In this document: piece by piece, positions 45,314 to 54,407 of the stretch
Layout: every line of letters starts with the position of its first letter
How positions within the stretch are numbered: the stretch's first letter is position 1
From: Phaeobacter italicus
GTDB lineage: Bacteria > Pseudomonadota > Alphaproteobacteria > Rhodobacterales > Rhodobacteraceae
DNA: 64,000 bases
Direction of reading: 5' to 3'
Assembly (NCBI RefSeq): GCF_001258055.1
Contig: NZ_CVRM01000011.1
Span: 434,001 to 498,000, forward strand
Made by a program: the position numbers and the translations under genes
Notes under the pieces: generated by a model
Seen by the model: the letters and a program-made list of their open reading frames with translations, nothing else
Database searches by the model: none
What the model was told of the DNA's origin: nothing

Positions 45314-46633
45314 GTGACCCAGAACAGCGATCGTGATCCAGCGACAGGCACAGCACAACAAGGGCAAATTGAACCCGCAAGACCCGTGCGGCGGCGCAAG
45401 ATGTTCTATATCCCCGGCTATGATCCCATCCATCCGCGTCGCTACCGCGAGCTGTACCGAAGCGAAGGGGCTGCCCAGGCTGCAATCAGCGGCTATGAAA
45501 TCGCGCTGAACGCCAAATCCGCAGATGGCGTGGCCACGGACGACGGTCCCCGATACGGCTGGAAGGTGGAGGCCACCATCGATGATCTGCACACCACCAC
45601 CGATGTTGAGGTTCTGGTTTGGTCCGACATCGTGCGTGGCTCTATGGCGCCGTCGATTGCGCAGACCTACTGGCAGCTGATCCGAACCGCTTGGATCTAC
45701 ATCTCAACCGGAACGCTGAGACGTTTGATGTGGCTGCGCAAGGGGCCCGTGATTGCGGCGCTTTACCCCGTTGGGGTCTTGATCCTGCAGGCGGTTCTGG
45801 CGTTTCTTGTCGCGCTGCTTATTGCGCGCAGCGGGCAGGCAGCGGTGGCGCGCATCAGCGACACCAGCTGGGTCGCTGCGGCGGCACAGCTGGTGTTCTG
45901 GGGGATTGGCCTTGGGCTGGGCGTTGCGCTGCTGCGGTGGTTTCGACGGATGGATGGCAAGATCTATGCCTATTATCTCATGCATGACTACGCCCATTCC
46001 GCGGCCCTGTCGGGGGCCTATGCACCCGAACTGGAAGAGAGGATTGCCCGTTTCGCAGGGGACATCGCGGTTGCGCTCAATGATCCGCAATATGACGAGG
46101 TGCTGGTGGTAGGTCATTCCTCTGGTGCGCACGTCGGAGTGAGTGTGCTGGCGGATGTTCTGCGCATTGGCACCCGCAGCGGTCATGCCGCGCTTGGGTT
46201 CCTCAGCCTTGGGCAGGTGGTGCCGATGGTGTCCTTTCTGCCGCACGCCACGCGTCTGCGCCGGGATCTGCGCGATCTGTCGCGGCGCAGGGATCTGACC
46301 TGGGTTGATGTGTCTGCGCCCGGTGACGGCTGTTCCTTTGCCCTTTGTGATCCGGTTGCAGTCAGCGGGGTGGCAGACGGGGCCACCCAGGGGCCATTGG
46401 TCATCTCTGCGGCCTTTAGCCAGACGCTGAGCCCAGAGCGGTGGGCCGAGCTGCGCTGGCGGTTTTTCCGCCTGCATTTCCAGTATCTCTGCGCCTTTGA
46501 TGCCCCAGGAGATTACGATTATTTTCAGATCACCGCAGGTCCGCGCAGCTTGCAGGATCGGTATGAGGGGCGGGCGCCATCGCGCTCCCGTATTGATGTG
46601 ACGGCGTCGAAATACACCTCGGTCGAGCCATGA
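45314..46633 (+). CDS. Membrane-associated alpha/beta-hydrolase-like protein of unknown function
   Basis: This 439-aa protein has two hydrophobic segments near residues 145-175 and 190-215, followed by a soluble region with a nucleophile-elbow motif GHSSGAH (Ser269). The N-terminal FYIPGYDPIHPRRYRELYR segment is family-like. A later conserved Asp/His pair would be needed for hydrolysis but I cannot assign it firmly. GTG at 45314 is the likely start. The stop overlaps the P450 ATG (ATGA), so the two proteins are co-produced. Lipase or esterase activity is inferred only from the motif. Confidence 0.72.
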   Translation: MTQNSDRDPATGTAQQGQIEPARPVRRRKMFYIPGYDPIHPRRYRELYRSEGAAQAAISGYEIALNAKSADGVATDDGPRYGWKVEATIDDLHTTTDVEVLVWSDIVRGSMAPSIAQTYWQLIRTAWIYISTGTLRRLMWLRKGPVIAALYPVGVLILQAVLAFLVALLIARSGQAAVARISDTSWVAAAAQLVFWGIGLGLGVALLRWFRRMDGKIYAYYLMHDYAHSAALSGAYAPELEERIARFAGDIAVALNDPQYDEVLVVGHSSGAHVGVSVLADVLRIGTRSGHAALGFLSLGQVVPMVSFLPHATRLRRDLRDLSRRRDLTWVDVSAPGDGCSFALCDPVAVSGVADGATQGPLVISAAFSQTLSPERWAELRWRFFRLHFQYLCAFDAPGDYDYFQITAGPRSLQDRYEGRAPSRSRIDVTASKYTSVEP

Positions 46634-48093
46634 CAGCGCCCGCGCCCCAACGACACCCACTGCCGCCCTGTGATGCTCCGGCGCCAGACCCGGCGGTTGG
46701 TGTCGCCTGTCCGCACCTGTCCAAGGCAACCAACACCGCCCCGCCCAAGCCGGAGCCACGACCCGACCGCGTGTCGCTTTGGCGCTACCTCCGCCTGTTT
46801 CGCGCCGATCTTTTGTCGGCGCAGCCCGCTCGGCTCTACCGGGCCTGGATGGCAGAGTTTCGCACGCCCTTCTTCAGGTCCTTTTTGGTCAATCAGCCCG
46901 ATCTCATTGATCGGGTGTTGAAGACTGAAGCCGAGACATTTCCGAAATCCGACAGGGTGAGCGAGGGTCTGCGGCCGCTGTTGGGGAACTCTGTATTCCT
47001 GACCAATGGCGCGCAGTGGAAGCGTCAGCGCCGCATCATCGATCCCGCGTTTGAAGGCGGACGGCTGCGCGACAGTTATCCGTCGATCCATGCGGCCGCC
47101 GAAGCCACCGTTGCGCGTCTGGCGTCCCTGGATCCAAGGCAACCGGTCGAGATCGAGGCAGAGGCCTCCCATGCTGCCGCCGATGTGATCTTTCGCACGC
47201 TGTTTTCCATCCCGATCGAGGACCAACTGGCGCAAGAGGTTTTTCACAGCTTCCGCGCCTATCAGCAGGACCAACCGATCCTCAATCTTGCGGCCTTCCT
47301 GCGACTGCCGCGTTGGTTCCCCCGATTTCACCGGCGCAGAAGCCGCGAACATGCGCGCCATATCCGTGGCTTGATCACAGCCCTCACCGAAGAAAGGCAA
47401 CGGCAAATCGCAGAAGGTTGCGCGCCCCGGGATCTGGCGACCAAGATCATGACCACGCCCGACCCCCAAACCGGGCAGTGCTTTTCAGCTGACGAAATGG
47501 TGGATCAGGTCGCGATCTTTTTCCTCGCAGGCCACGAAACCAGCGCCTCTGCCCTGGCCTGGGCGCTTTTCCTTCTGGCCTGCGCGCCTGACTGGCAGGA
47601 GGCCGTGGCAGAAGAGGCCCGGGGCGCCGATCTGAGCGAGTTTGCAGCGATGTCCTCGCTAAGGATCAGCCGGGATGTGTTCCGCGAGGCGCTGCGGCTG
47701 TATCCGCCGGTGCCGATGATGGTGCGCGAGGCGGCAGAGCCCCGGACATTCCGCAACAGAAAGGTCCCCAAAGGCGCGCAGATTGTTCTCAGCCCGTGGC
47801 ACCTGCACCGTCACGAACGCCTGTGGAGCGATCCAGATGGCTTTGATCCCGGTCGCTGGCAGACAGAAAATGGCAAAAGCTGTCAGCGCAGCGCCTACAT
47901 GCCTTTTTCTGCGGGTCCCAGGGTTTGCACCGGTGCCGGGTTTGCCATGGTTGAAGGGGTGCTGATGCTGTCGATGATCCTGCGGCAGTTTCGGATCTCA
48001 CCGGTTCCGGGCAAAACACCTGTCCCAGCGGCGCATCTGACAGTGCGGTCGAAAAACGGGATCTGGCTGCAGCTGACGCGGCGCGAGCCGTGA
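46630..48093 (+). CDS. Cytochrome P450
   Basis: This 487-aa P450 has the I-helix oxygen motif AGHETS, the K-helix ExxR (EALR), the PERF-like FDPGRW region and the haem loop FSAGPRVCTGAGFA with Cys433. It is longer at the N-terminus than typical bacterial P450s, with a Pro/Ala-rich stretch before RYLRLFRADLLSAQPARLY. No ferredoxin or reductase gene is adjacent, so redox partners come from elsewhere. Substrate is unknown; coupling to the upstream hydrolase-like gene suggests a shared lipid or ester pathway. Confidence 0.93.
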   Translation: MTAPAPQRHPLPPCDAPAPDPAVGVACPHLSKATNTAPPKPEPRPDRVSLWRYLRLFRADLLSAQPARLYRAWMAEFRTPFFRSFLVNQPDLIDRVLKTEAETFPKSDRVSEGLRPLLGNSVFLTNGAQWKRQRRIIDPAFEGGRLRDSYPSIHAAAEATVARLASLDPRQPVEIEAEASHAAADVIFRTLFSIPIEDQLAQEVFHSFRAYQQDQPILNLAAFLRLPRWFPRFHRRRSREHARHIRGLITALTEERQRQIAEGCAPRDLATKIMTTPDPQTGQCFSADEMVDQVAIFFLAGHETSASALAWALFLLACAPDWQEAVAEEARGADLSEFAAMSSLRISRDVFREALRLYPPVPMMVREAAEPRTFRNRKVPKGAQIVLSPWHLHRHERLWSDPDGFDPGRWQTENGKSCQRSAYMPFSAGPRVCTGAGFAMVEGVLMLSMILRQFRISPVPGKTPVPAAHLTVRSKNGIWLQLTRREP

Positions 48094-48295
48094 ACATTCG
48101 GAAACGTCATCCAAGACATTCGCAGCACTGGATGATGGGCGCAGCCTCCCGATTGCAGCCATGATGATTTGGCCCGCGTATGGACTGAATGAAACCCCCG
48201 GTGTTTCAACTCGCGCCGAAAACAGCCGCACCAATACGCCATCGGGGATAACGGGGGGCGGGGTTTCGGCATGGCAATGCGACGCCGAAGTCCGA

Positions 48296-48514
48296 TCAAC
48301 GTGACCTTAAGCGCCGCAGCACATGCAGCCGTATGGCAGAGGCCAGCCCGCAATCAACCCCGCGTGTTTCATCGATCTCCGCCGCAAGGTCGTTTATGGC
48401 GCGCCCGTCGGCTGCCGCAATCTCGCGAAACGCGTCCCAGAACTCGTCCTCCAGCGAAACAGAGGTCCGATGCCCCCGCAAGGTGAGCGAATGTTTGCGT
48501 GGCCTTTGGCTCAT
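48296..48514 (-). CDS. Ribbon-helix-helix domain small protein
   Basis: This 72-aa basic protein resembles the RHH_4 family (KHSLTLRGHRTSVSLEDEFW, then AFREIAAADGRAINDLAAEI). In that family a short beta-strand (TSVSL) precedes two helices in an Arc-like fold, so DNA binding is plausible. It lies 5 bp downstream of a DUF4169 gene, a common pairing in Rhodobacteraceae. No target is known. Confidence 0.8.
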   Translation of the reverse strand: MSQRPRKHSLTLRGHRTSVSLEDEFWDAFREIAAADGRAINDLAAEIDETRGVDCGLASAIRLHVLRRLRSR

Positions 48515-48519
48515 CCTGA

Positions 48520-48696
48520 TCAGTCGTCGCGCTTGTGGCTGTCGAGGCGCCGACTGTCCTGGTCCTGCACCGCCTTGTCGCGCTGTTTCTCTGCCTTGGT
48601 GCGACCGAATTTTACCGCATTGCGATCGGCCTGAACCTTCTTGTCGGTCCGGGCCTTGGATTTGCGAAATTGGTTGAGGTTCACGATGTCTGCCAT
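48520..48696 (-). CDS. DUF4169 small basic protein
   Basis: This 58-aa protein, MADIVNLNQFRKSKARTDKK in the first 20 residues, is highly charged with QADRNAVKFGRTKAEK and a C-terminal SHKRDD. It matches the DUF4169 family by its NLNQFRK start and the FGRTKAE segment. The ATG at 48696 gives the family length. Function is unknown; it is co-transcribed with the RHH protein. Confidence 0.8.
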   Translation of the reverse strand: MADIVNLNQFRKSKARTDKKVQADRNAVKFGRTKAEKQRDKAVQDQDSRRLDSHKRDD

Positions 48697-48741
48697 TGTG
48701 CCAGAATACTCTGCTCGCAGCGGATTACCAGTGACCAAAGA

Positions 48742-48772
48742 AAACGCGCCCGGACGAGGGCCGGGCGCGTTT
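48742..48772 (-). terminator. Terminator after fumC
   Basis: AAACGCGCCCGG (48742-48753) pairs with CCGGGCGCGTTT (48761-48772), a 12-bp stem. It lies between fumC and the DUF4169 gene on the minus strand. Confidence 0.85.
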
Positions 48773-48798
48773 GTCATGTCTGTCTGCTTGGCGCAGGA

Positions 48799-50193
48799 TC
48801 AGTCCTTGGGGCCGATCATCTGTTCCGGGCGAACCACGGCGTCAAACGTCGCCTCGTCCACAAAACCCAGTGCAATCGCTTCTTCTTTCAGCGTGGTGCC
48901 GTTCTTGTGGGCGGTCTTGGCGACCTTGGTGGCGTTGTCATAACCGATGGTGGGCGCCAGCGCGGTGACCAGCATCAGGCTTTCCTTCATCAGCTTGTCG
49001 ATGCGCGGCTCGTTGGCTTGGATGCCGTTCAGCATCCGCTCGGTAAAGCTGTCCGCCGCATCACCCAACAGCTGGATCGACTGCAGCAGGTTGTAGGACA
49101 TCATCGGGTTGTAGACGTTCAGCTCAAAATGACCCTGCGAGCCTGCGAACTTGATCGCCGCGTCGTTGCCCATGACGTGGGCGGCTACCTGGGTCAGCGC
49201 CTCTGCCTGGGTCGGGTTCACCTTGCCCGGCATGATCGAAGAGCCCGGTTCGTTTTCCGGCAGGATCAGCTCACCCAGACCAGAGCGGGGGCCAGAGCCG
49301 AGGAAACGGATGTCGTTGGCGATCTTGTAGCAACTGCCCGCAATGGTCGCGAGCGCGCCGGACAGGAACACCATTGCGTCATGCGCGGCCAGTGCTTCGA
49401 ACTTATTGGGTGCGGTGACAAAGGGCAGGCCGGTGATCTCGGCCATGTTGGCGGCCACGGTCTCTCCCCAGCCTTTCTGGGTATTCAGGCCAGTGCCGAC
49501 AGCGGTGCCGCCCTGTGCCAGCTCATAGATGCCGGGCATCGCCGCCTCGACCCGCGCCAGACCCTGACGGATCTGATGGGCGTAGCCGCCGAATTCCTGG
49601 CCGAGCGTCAGCGGGGTCGCGTCCTGCGTGTGGGTGCGGCCGATCTTGATGATGTCCTTGAACTCTTCCGCCTTGGCTTCCAGCCCTTCGGCCAGCTTGG
49701 TCAGTCCGGGCACCAGCACGTCGCGCACGGACATCGCGGTGGCGATATGCATGGCGGTCGGGAAGGTGTCGTTGGACGACTGGCCCATGTTGCAGTGATC
49801 GTTCGGGTGCACCGGATCCTTGGAGCCAATGACACCTCCGAGGATCTCGATGGCGCGGTTGGCGATCACCTCGTTGGAGTTCATGTTGGACTGGGTGCCA
49901 GAACCCGTCTGCCACACCACCAGCGGGAAGTTGTCGTCAAACTTGCCTGCAACCACCTCGCTTGCTGCCTGAATGACCGCATCCGCGATCTTGGCGTCCA
50001 GCTTGCCCGACGCCTTGTTGGCCATGGCGCAGGCCTGCTTGATCACGCCAAGCGCGCGCACGATGGCCACCGGCTGCTTTTCCCAGCCGATCGGGAAATT
50101 CATGATCGAGCGTTGGGTCTGGGCACCCCAGTATTTGTCTGCGGGAACTTCAAGCGGGCCGAAGCTGTCGGTTTCGGTGCGGGTTGCGGACAT
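48799..50193 (-). CDS. fumC: Fumarate hydratase class II FumC
   Basis: This 464-aa iron-independent fumarase of the TCA cycle shows [35 protein letters not shown], the catalytic region [18 protein letters not shown] and the superfamily signature [15 protein letters not shown]. The ATG at 50193 follows GGAGAGA; the frame stays open upstream but without homology. Length is typical for class II. Confidence 0.97.
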   Translation of the reverse strand: MSATRTETDSFGPLEVPADKYWGAQTQRSIMNFPIGWEKQPVAIVRALGVIKQACAMANKASGKLDAKIADAVIQAASEVVAGKFDDNFPLVVWQTGSGTQSNMNSNEVIANRAIEILGGVIGSKDPVHPNDHCNMGQSSNDTFPTAMHIATAMSVRDVLVPGLTKLAEGLEAKAEEFKDIIKIGRTHTQDATPLTLGQEFGGYAHQIRQGLARVEAAMPGIYELAQGGTAVGTGLNTQKGWGETVAANMAEITGLPFVTAPNKFEALAAHDAMVFLSGALATIAGSCYKIANDIRFLGSGPRSGLGELILPENEPGSSIMPGKVNPTQAEALTQVAAHVMGNDAAIKFAGSQGHFELNVYNPMMSYNLLQSIQLLGDAADSFTERMLNGIQANEPRIDKLMKESLMLVTALAPTIGYDNATKVAKTAHKNGTTLKEEAIALGFVDEATFDAVVRPEQMIGPKD

Positions 50194-50411
50194 GTCTGTC
50201 TCTCCGTCTGATACTATAACCAGTGACTGAATGTATGCGTCGGTATGCCGTCTAACCGTTGCGGGCTGCGGTGGCAATTGCGCAGTTGCGCGCAGCATAG
50301 TCATTCCGGCTGGCGGGTACAGGCCCAATAGGCCATGACCCATTGCACAGCGCCAAAAGAAGCTTAGATTACCCAACATCGAGCCACTTAAATCCGGACC
50401 GTCACGAGGAC

Positions 50412-51011
50412 ATGCCCTTGAGCCTATTGCGATCTCTGAAAATGCCGCAGATTTCTGCACCGCTGCGCCGCAGTCTTGGTGGCTTTGCTGCGGTGCTGGC
50501 GCTGGTTGCAGTGCAGGCCGGCTCGCTTTGTGCCGCAGAGGTGGAGCCTTTCTTTGGCCAATACCGTGGCTCGCTTGTGGTGCCAAAGGCGGACGGCACC
50601 CGCGAGCGGCGCGATGCGGCTGTGAAGATCGGCCCGGTCGAGGATAATGAGGATGGGTTCTACGTGCAGTGGACCACCACCTCGATCAAACCTGACGGGC
50701 GTCGCAAAGCCAAATCCTATGCCATCGAGTTCACGCCAACAGGGCGCGATGACATTTTCGCCGCAGCGATGAAGCGCAACGTGTTTGGCCATACCGTGCA
50801 GCTCGACCCGATGAAGGGGGAACCCTATGTCTGGGGACGGATCGTGGGCGATACTTTGACGGTGTTTTCGATGTTTGTCGGCCCGAATGGCGACTATGAA
50901 ATCCAGCAGTATGACCGGACGCTGGCGGATGGCGGCTTGGAGCTGGTTTATTCGTCCCACCGCAACGGCTTCCCGTTGAAGCGTTTGAAAACCTTCCTGG
51001 AGCGGCAGTAA
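50412..51011 (+). CDS. Secreted protein of unknown function
   Basis: This 199-aa protein has a signal peptide (basic residues, then [20 protein letters not shown], cleavage near CAA-EV). The mature part is predicted beta-rich with [29 protein letters not shown] and [21 protein letters not shown] do not recognise the family. CGAGGA precedes the ATG. It is divergent from fumC, with about 220 bp between that hold no gene. Confidence 0.7.
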   Translation: MPLSLLRSLKMPQISAPLRRSLGGFAAVLALVAVQAGSLCAAEVEPFFGQYRGSLVVPKADGTRERRDAAVKIGPVEDNEDGFYVQWTTTSIKPDGRRKAKSYAIEFTPTGRDDIFAAAMKRNVFGHTVQLDPMKGEPYVWGRIVGDTLTVFSMFVGPNGDYEIQQYDRTLADGGLELVYSSHRNGFPLKRLKTFLERQ

Positions 51012-51150
51012 ATCAGCAGATAAACCATTTTTTTGCAAATGGTTGGGGTCTGATTTTCATGTTGTTCTTCTTGGATGAAAACGGTGTGCCAATGCGCCGT
51101 TCCCGCCCGTTTTTGGCCAGCCACTCTCGCTCTTGATCGCGCATGGTCCG

Positions 51151-51185
51151 CAAAAAAAACGCCCCACCTATCTGGCAGGGCGTTT
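51151..51185 (-). terminator. Terminator after sspB
   Basis: On the minus strand, AAACGCCC and GGGCGTTT form the stem (plus-strand 51178-51185 and 51157-51164), followed by a run of T residues (AAAAAAA on the plus strand). Confidence 0.85.
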
Positions 51186-51207
51186 GATGGAATTGCAGCT
51201 GATCGGC

Positions 51208-51684
51208 TTACTTGCGGAAGCTGTCGAGAGAGACAACATCTGCCTCTTTCTTTTCTGCAGTATCTTCCTGCACCTCGATCTCGATGTCATCATCCAGCCC
51301 GTCTTCGGCAACATCGTCCATGTCGTCATCATCGGGCGATTCAAAGCGCAGGCCAAATTCGACCGATGGATCAACAAAGGTCTTGATCGCGTCGTAAGGG
51401 ATATAAAGAGGCTCGGGCGCGTCGCCAAAGTTCAGCGTGATGGCAAACCCGTCTTCGCCCACATTCAGGTTGTCGAACCAATGCTGCATCACAACAGTCA
51501 TTTCGCCGGGATAGCGATCAGACAGCCAATCCGCCAATTCGGCGTCCGGGTGGGATGTGTCAAAGGTGATGAAGAAATGGTGGTTGCCGGGCAGACCATC
51601 CTTGGCCACGCCCTCCAGAACCGAGCGGATCAGCCCACGCATGGCTGAATGCATCAGATTTCCATAGTCAATTTCGCGGGACAT
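51208..51684 (-). CDS. sspB: ClpXP adaptor SspB (alphaproteobacterial type)
   Basis: This 158-aa protein has a substrate-binding domain (IDYGNLMHSAMRGLIRSVLE, HHFFITFDTSHPDAEL, YPGEMTVVMQHWFDNL) and a long acidic linker (DDDDMDDVAEDGLDDDIEIE). It ends in the ClpX-docking tail VVSLDSFRK. SspB delivers ssrA-tagged proteins to ClpXP; the tmRNA gene that encodes the tag is 2.3 kb away in this window. Confidence 0.92.
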   Translation of the reverse strand: MSREIDYGNLMHSAMRGLIRSVLEGVAKDGLPGNHHFFITFDTSHPDAELADWLSDRYPGEMTVVMQHWFDNLNVGEDGFAITLNFGDAPEPLYIPYDAIKTFVDPSVEFGLRFESPDDDDMDDVAEDGLDDDIEIEVQEDTAEKKEADVVSLDSFRK

Positions 51685-51798
51685 TCCGATACCCTTGTTC
51701 GATTTGCTTCAGAATACGGATTTCTGGGGGAAACTAAAGAGCCGCTCCGCAAGCTTTCGTAAATTATTTGGGACGTTTGCGTCGCAGGCTGGCGGTGT

Positions 51799-53112
51799 TT
51801 AAACGATGTGCGACACCGCAACGCCAAGGGTGGCCATGACCGGCAGGATAAGGCTCAGCCGCCCGCGGCAGATCACCCAAACGGCAGGCGCAATCAGCAC
51901 CAGCATCAGCGCCGCAACATCGAGGCTGGCAATTTGCGGATGGGGCAGGGCCAGCCATGCGCTCTCACTCGCTGTGATCTCGCGGAAAATCACATGCATC
52001 AGAAACCATGCAGACAGGTTGAGGATCACCCCGACCACCGCAGCGGTGATGGCTCTGAGCGCGGCACCAAGGCGTGGATGGTTGGTGATCCGCTCGACAT
52101 GTGGAGCGGCGGCAAAGATCCATAGAAAACATGGCACGAAGGTCGCCCAAAGGGCCACAACACCGGCCGCAAGTGCCATCCAGACACCGGCCGCCAGCGC
52201 ACCGGCCAGCATGGCAACAAACTGCGTGACAAGAATCAGCGGACCCGGGGTTGTTTCGGCAAGGCCAAGCGCATCAATCATCTGGCCTGTGTCGATCCAG
52301 CCGAAATCGTCGACAACAGTTTGGGACATATAGGCGAGAACGGCATAGGCTCCGCCAAAGGTGACCACTGCCAGTTTGGCAAAGAACCAGCCGATATCGG
52401 CAAGAATCTGTGGCCCGGCAATGCTGAGCGCGGCCAGCGGCATCAGCCATAGCGCACCCCACAGCGCGATCGGGCGCAATGTGATGGCCGGGTCTTTCAA
52501 GGGCGCGGTCTTTACCGCGGCCTGTTCCACTGGGGCACTGCCGTGCAGAGCAAAGGCGCCAATCAGACCGGCGGTCAGAACCACCAATGGAAATGGCAGG
52601 CCAAAGACGAACAGGGCCGCAAATCCAAGCCCCGCAAGCGCCAGATCAAATGGGCCCTTCAGGGCCTTCTTCCGCAGTCGAATAAGGGCCTGGAAAACGA
52701 TCACGACAACAGCGGCCTTGATGCCCAGAAATCCATCCTGAACAATAGGTTGCGCGCCATAGCTGACATATAGGAATACCAGCGCTGCAATCACCGCCGC
52801 ACCGGGAAGGACAAACAGAAGCCCGCCGATCAATCCGCCGGGAACGCCGCGCAGACGCCAGCCTGCGTAGGTTGCAAGCTGCATCGCCTCAGGGCCCGGC
52901 AGCATCATGCAAAACGACAGGGCCCGCAGGAACTGGTCCTCGCTCAGCCAGGGGCGGTCTTCCACCAGTTCCTTGTGCATCAACGCAATTTGCGCCGCAG
53001 GCCCGCCAAAGGACAGAACACCGATCCGGCCAAAGACCTGAAAAAGCTCTCTCAATGACGGATGGGTCGTCGCCTCTGCGTTGGAGCGTGGAGAAGGGGA
53101 ATGCTGTGTCAT
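51799..53112 (-). CDS. chrA: Chromate transporter ChrA (long form)
   Basis: This 437-aa membrane protein has two homologous CHR domains. The first has FGRIGVLSFGGPAAQIALMH and FCMMLPGPEAMQLATYAGW; the second has KLAVVTFGGAYAVLAYMSQ and GLAETTPGPLILVTQFVA. The duplicated GGP/GGA and PGP motifs are diagnostic. The family exports chromate by antiport. It starts about 100 bp from the stop of the neighbouring NTF2-like gene. Confidence 0.93.
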   Translation of the reverse strand: MTQHSPSPRSNAEATTHPSLRELFQVFGRIGVLSFGGPAAQIALMHKELVEDRPWLSEDQFLRALSFCMMLPGPEAMQLATYAGWRLRGVPGGLIGGLLFVLPGAAVIAALVFLYVSYGAQPIVQDGFLGIKAAVVVIVFQALIRLRKKALKGPFDLALAGLGFAALFVFGLPFPLVVLTAGLIGAFALHGSAPVEQAAVKTAPLKDPAITLRPIALWGALWLMPLAALSIAGPQILADIGWFFAKLAVVTFGGAYAVLAYMSQTVVDDFGWIDTGQMIDALGLAETTPGPLILVTQFVAMLAGALAAGVWMALAAGVVALWATFVPCFLWIFAAAPHVERITNHPRLGAALRAITAAVVGVILNLSAWFLMHVIFREITASESAWLALPHPQIASLDVAALMLVLIAPAVWVICRGRLSLILPVMATLGVAVSHIV

Positions 53113-53211
53113 GGCAAAATCATGGAGCTACCTGCGTTCGTCACAGCCATAACATCCGCACAGCCCAGAACCAGCGGGAAAGCGACGGAATCTGAGAAAA
53201 GACCGTTTGCC

Positions 53212-53709
53212 TCAGGTGCGTTGCGCAGGTGTTTGGGCGCGCTCGTCGTCGGGGCTGCTGCCGGATTTGCCAGCATCGCTTGCCCAGATCAGCCGCTCGC
53301 CTGTCATGCAGATCGGCAGGCATTCCGGTGGCAACTGGCCCAGTTGCTCCAGCATGGTCACATAATCAAAGTTCGACAGAAAATCGCGGATCTGACCATC
53401 TTTGAATTCAACAACCAAAACGCCGAAATAGTCCAGCGGCCCTGCGCCGCCAAACCCGGTCCCGGTGACATGGATGCGCACACAGCTCAGGTTGCCATCG
53501 TCAAGCCCATGGGTCTTTTCCAGTTCCAGCCCGGTCAGGCGGGCCTTCAGTGTCATGACGACTTCGGCATAGTCCTCGGCTGCGGTGACAGCGCCATGCA
53601 GCGGGCCTTTCATATTCAAATCAGGATGAAACATCGGCTCGATCAGCTCAGTTCGACCATTGATCCAGACGTCATGGAACCAGGTGTAAAGGCGTTCGTG
53701 GTTTTTCAT
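53212..53709 (-). CDS. SnoaL/NTF2-like protein
   Basis: This 165-aa protein has the ester-cyclase-like NTF2 pattern (LYTWFHDVWINGRTELIEPM, FHPDLNMKGPLHGA, then GVLVVEFKDGQIRDFLSNFD and MLEQLGQLPPECL). The His and Asp residues in these segments are those often seen in SnoaL-like proteins. Substrate is unknown. It is the last gene before the tmRNA locus on the same strand. Confidence 0.78.
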   Translation of the reverse strand: MKNHERLYTWFHDVWINGRTELIEPMFHPDLNMKGPLHGAVTAAEDYAEVVMTLKARLTGLELEKTHGLDDGNLSCVRIHVTGTGFGGAGPLDYFGVLVVEFKDGQIRDFLSNFDYVTMLEQLGQLPPECLPICMTGERLIWASDAGKSGSSPDDERAQTPAQRT

Positions 53710-53954
53710 GCAACCTTGACCGATGTGCTAGAGCGTTCACGGAAAACTGAACCACAGAGTTTACGAAAAATTCAACGTAAAATTTGCGCTGAACTGCGGA
53801 ATGTCGCAGGTCGCGGTTGGGACGTATCTGGATCCGTCAACTGACCCCAATGAAGCGACGGCAGCACTTCATGCGAGGGGGTGCAGAATTTGGCCTTTGG
53901 CGCAGGGGGTATGCCCGGTCACGTCGAATGGCCGCAAGAATTCATGGTTGGAGA
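53710..53954. other. Gene-free gap between NTF2-like gene and tmRNA
   Basis: I see no gene, repeat or convincing terminator in these 245 bp. It presumably holds the promoter of the minus-strand NTF2-like gene and the trailer of the tmRNA. Confidence 0.5.
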
Positions 53955-54293
53955 GGGGAAGTGCAGGTTTCTGTTGCCAGGTACCTGCGAACCCCGCCTA
54001 ACGCGGCTAGGCGCTAGGGCTTAAAGTCGGTTCGACTCGGACTGCTTACGCAGCCAGAGCAACCGGAGCACGATTGTCGTTTGCAATTGTACTGTTTTCG
54101 CCGGTAACGGTGGCAGACAGCCGAGACAAAGCTAACCCCTTTAGACGTTCGTCGATCCTATTTCGGCCCCCAGAACCTGAAAATACCCCCAAACGAAGGA
54201 TACCCCAGTGGTGTTATGGTGGAGCCGCCGGGTACCGCCCCCGGGTCCGATCCGCTTATTACGAGCGCGTTTATGTCCATAGTCCCGAAGGAC
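53955..54293 (-). ncRNA. ssrA: Two-piece (circularly permuted) tmRNA, SsrA
   Basis: On the minus strand an acceptor piece runs from about 54293 to a CCA end at 54217 (CGGCTCC-A-CCA, T-stem CCGGG/CCCGG). A spacer of about 46 nt (54216-54171) is presumably removed. The coding piece begins GGGGCCG at 54170, which pairs with CGGCTCC, followed by ATAGGATCGACG. The tag reading frame at 54084-54046 encodes ANDNRAPVALAA and a stop. Pseudoknot-like stems follow down to about 53960. This permuted order is characteristic of alphaproteobacteria. The 3' boundary is approximate. Confidence 0.93.
54046..54084 (-). other. tmRNA tag reading frame (ANDNRAPVALAA)
   Basis: Thirteen codons, GCA resume codon to TAA, encode ANDNRAPVALAA. 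The final ALAA is the ClpXP degron and the AND start binds SspB, whose gene is also in this window. Confidence 0.93.
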
Positions 54294-54299
54294 AGCTCT

Positions 54300-54327
54300 T
54301 ATATAGGCGGCAAACGGCTGCTTGCAA
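54300..54327 (-). promoter_or_regulatory. ssrA promoter
   Basis: On the minus strand TTGCAA (54327-54322) and TATATA (54305-54300) are separated by 16 bp. This places the start near 54293, just at the 5' end of the acceptor piece. Confidence 0.75.
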
Positions 54328-54407
54328 AGGGGGGCAGAGGGAAATCCTGCAGGAAATTCTGTTGCTTTCCTGCGCATTATGACGCCCGCAATCAATGCAT
54401 CCTGACC

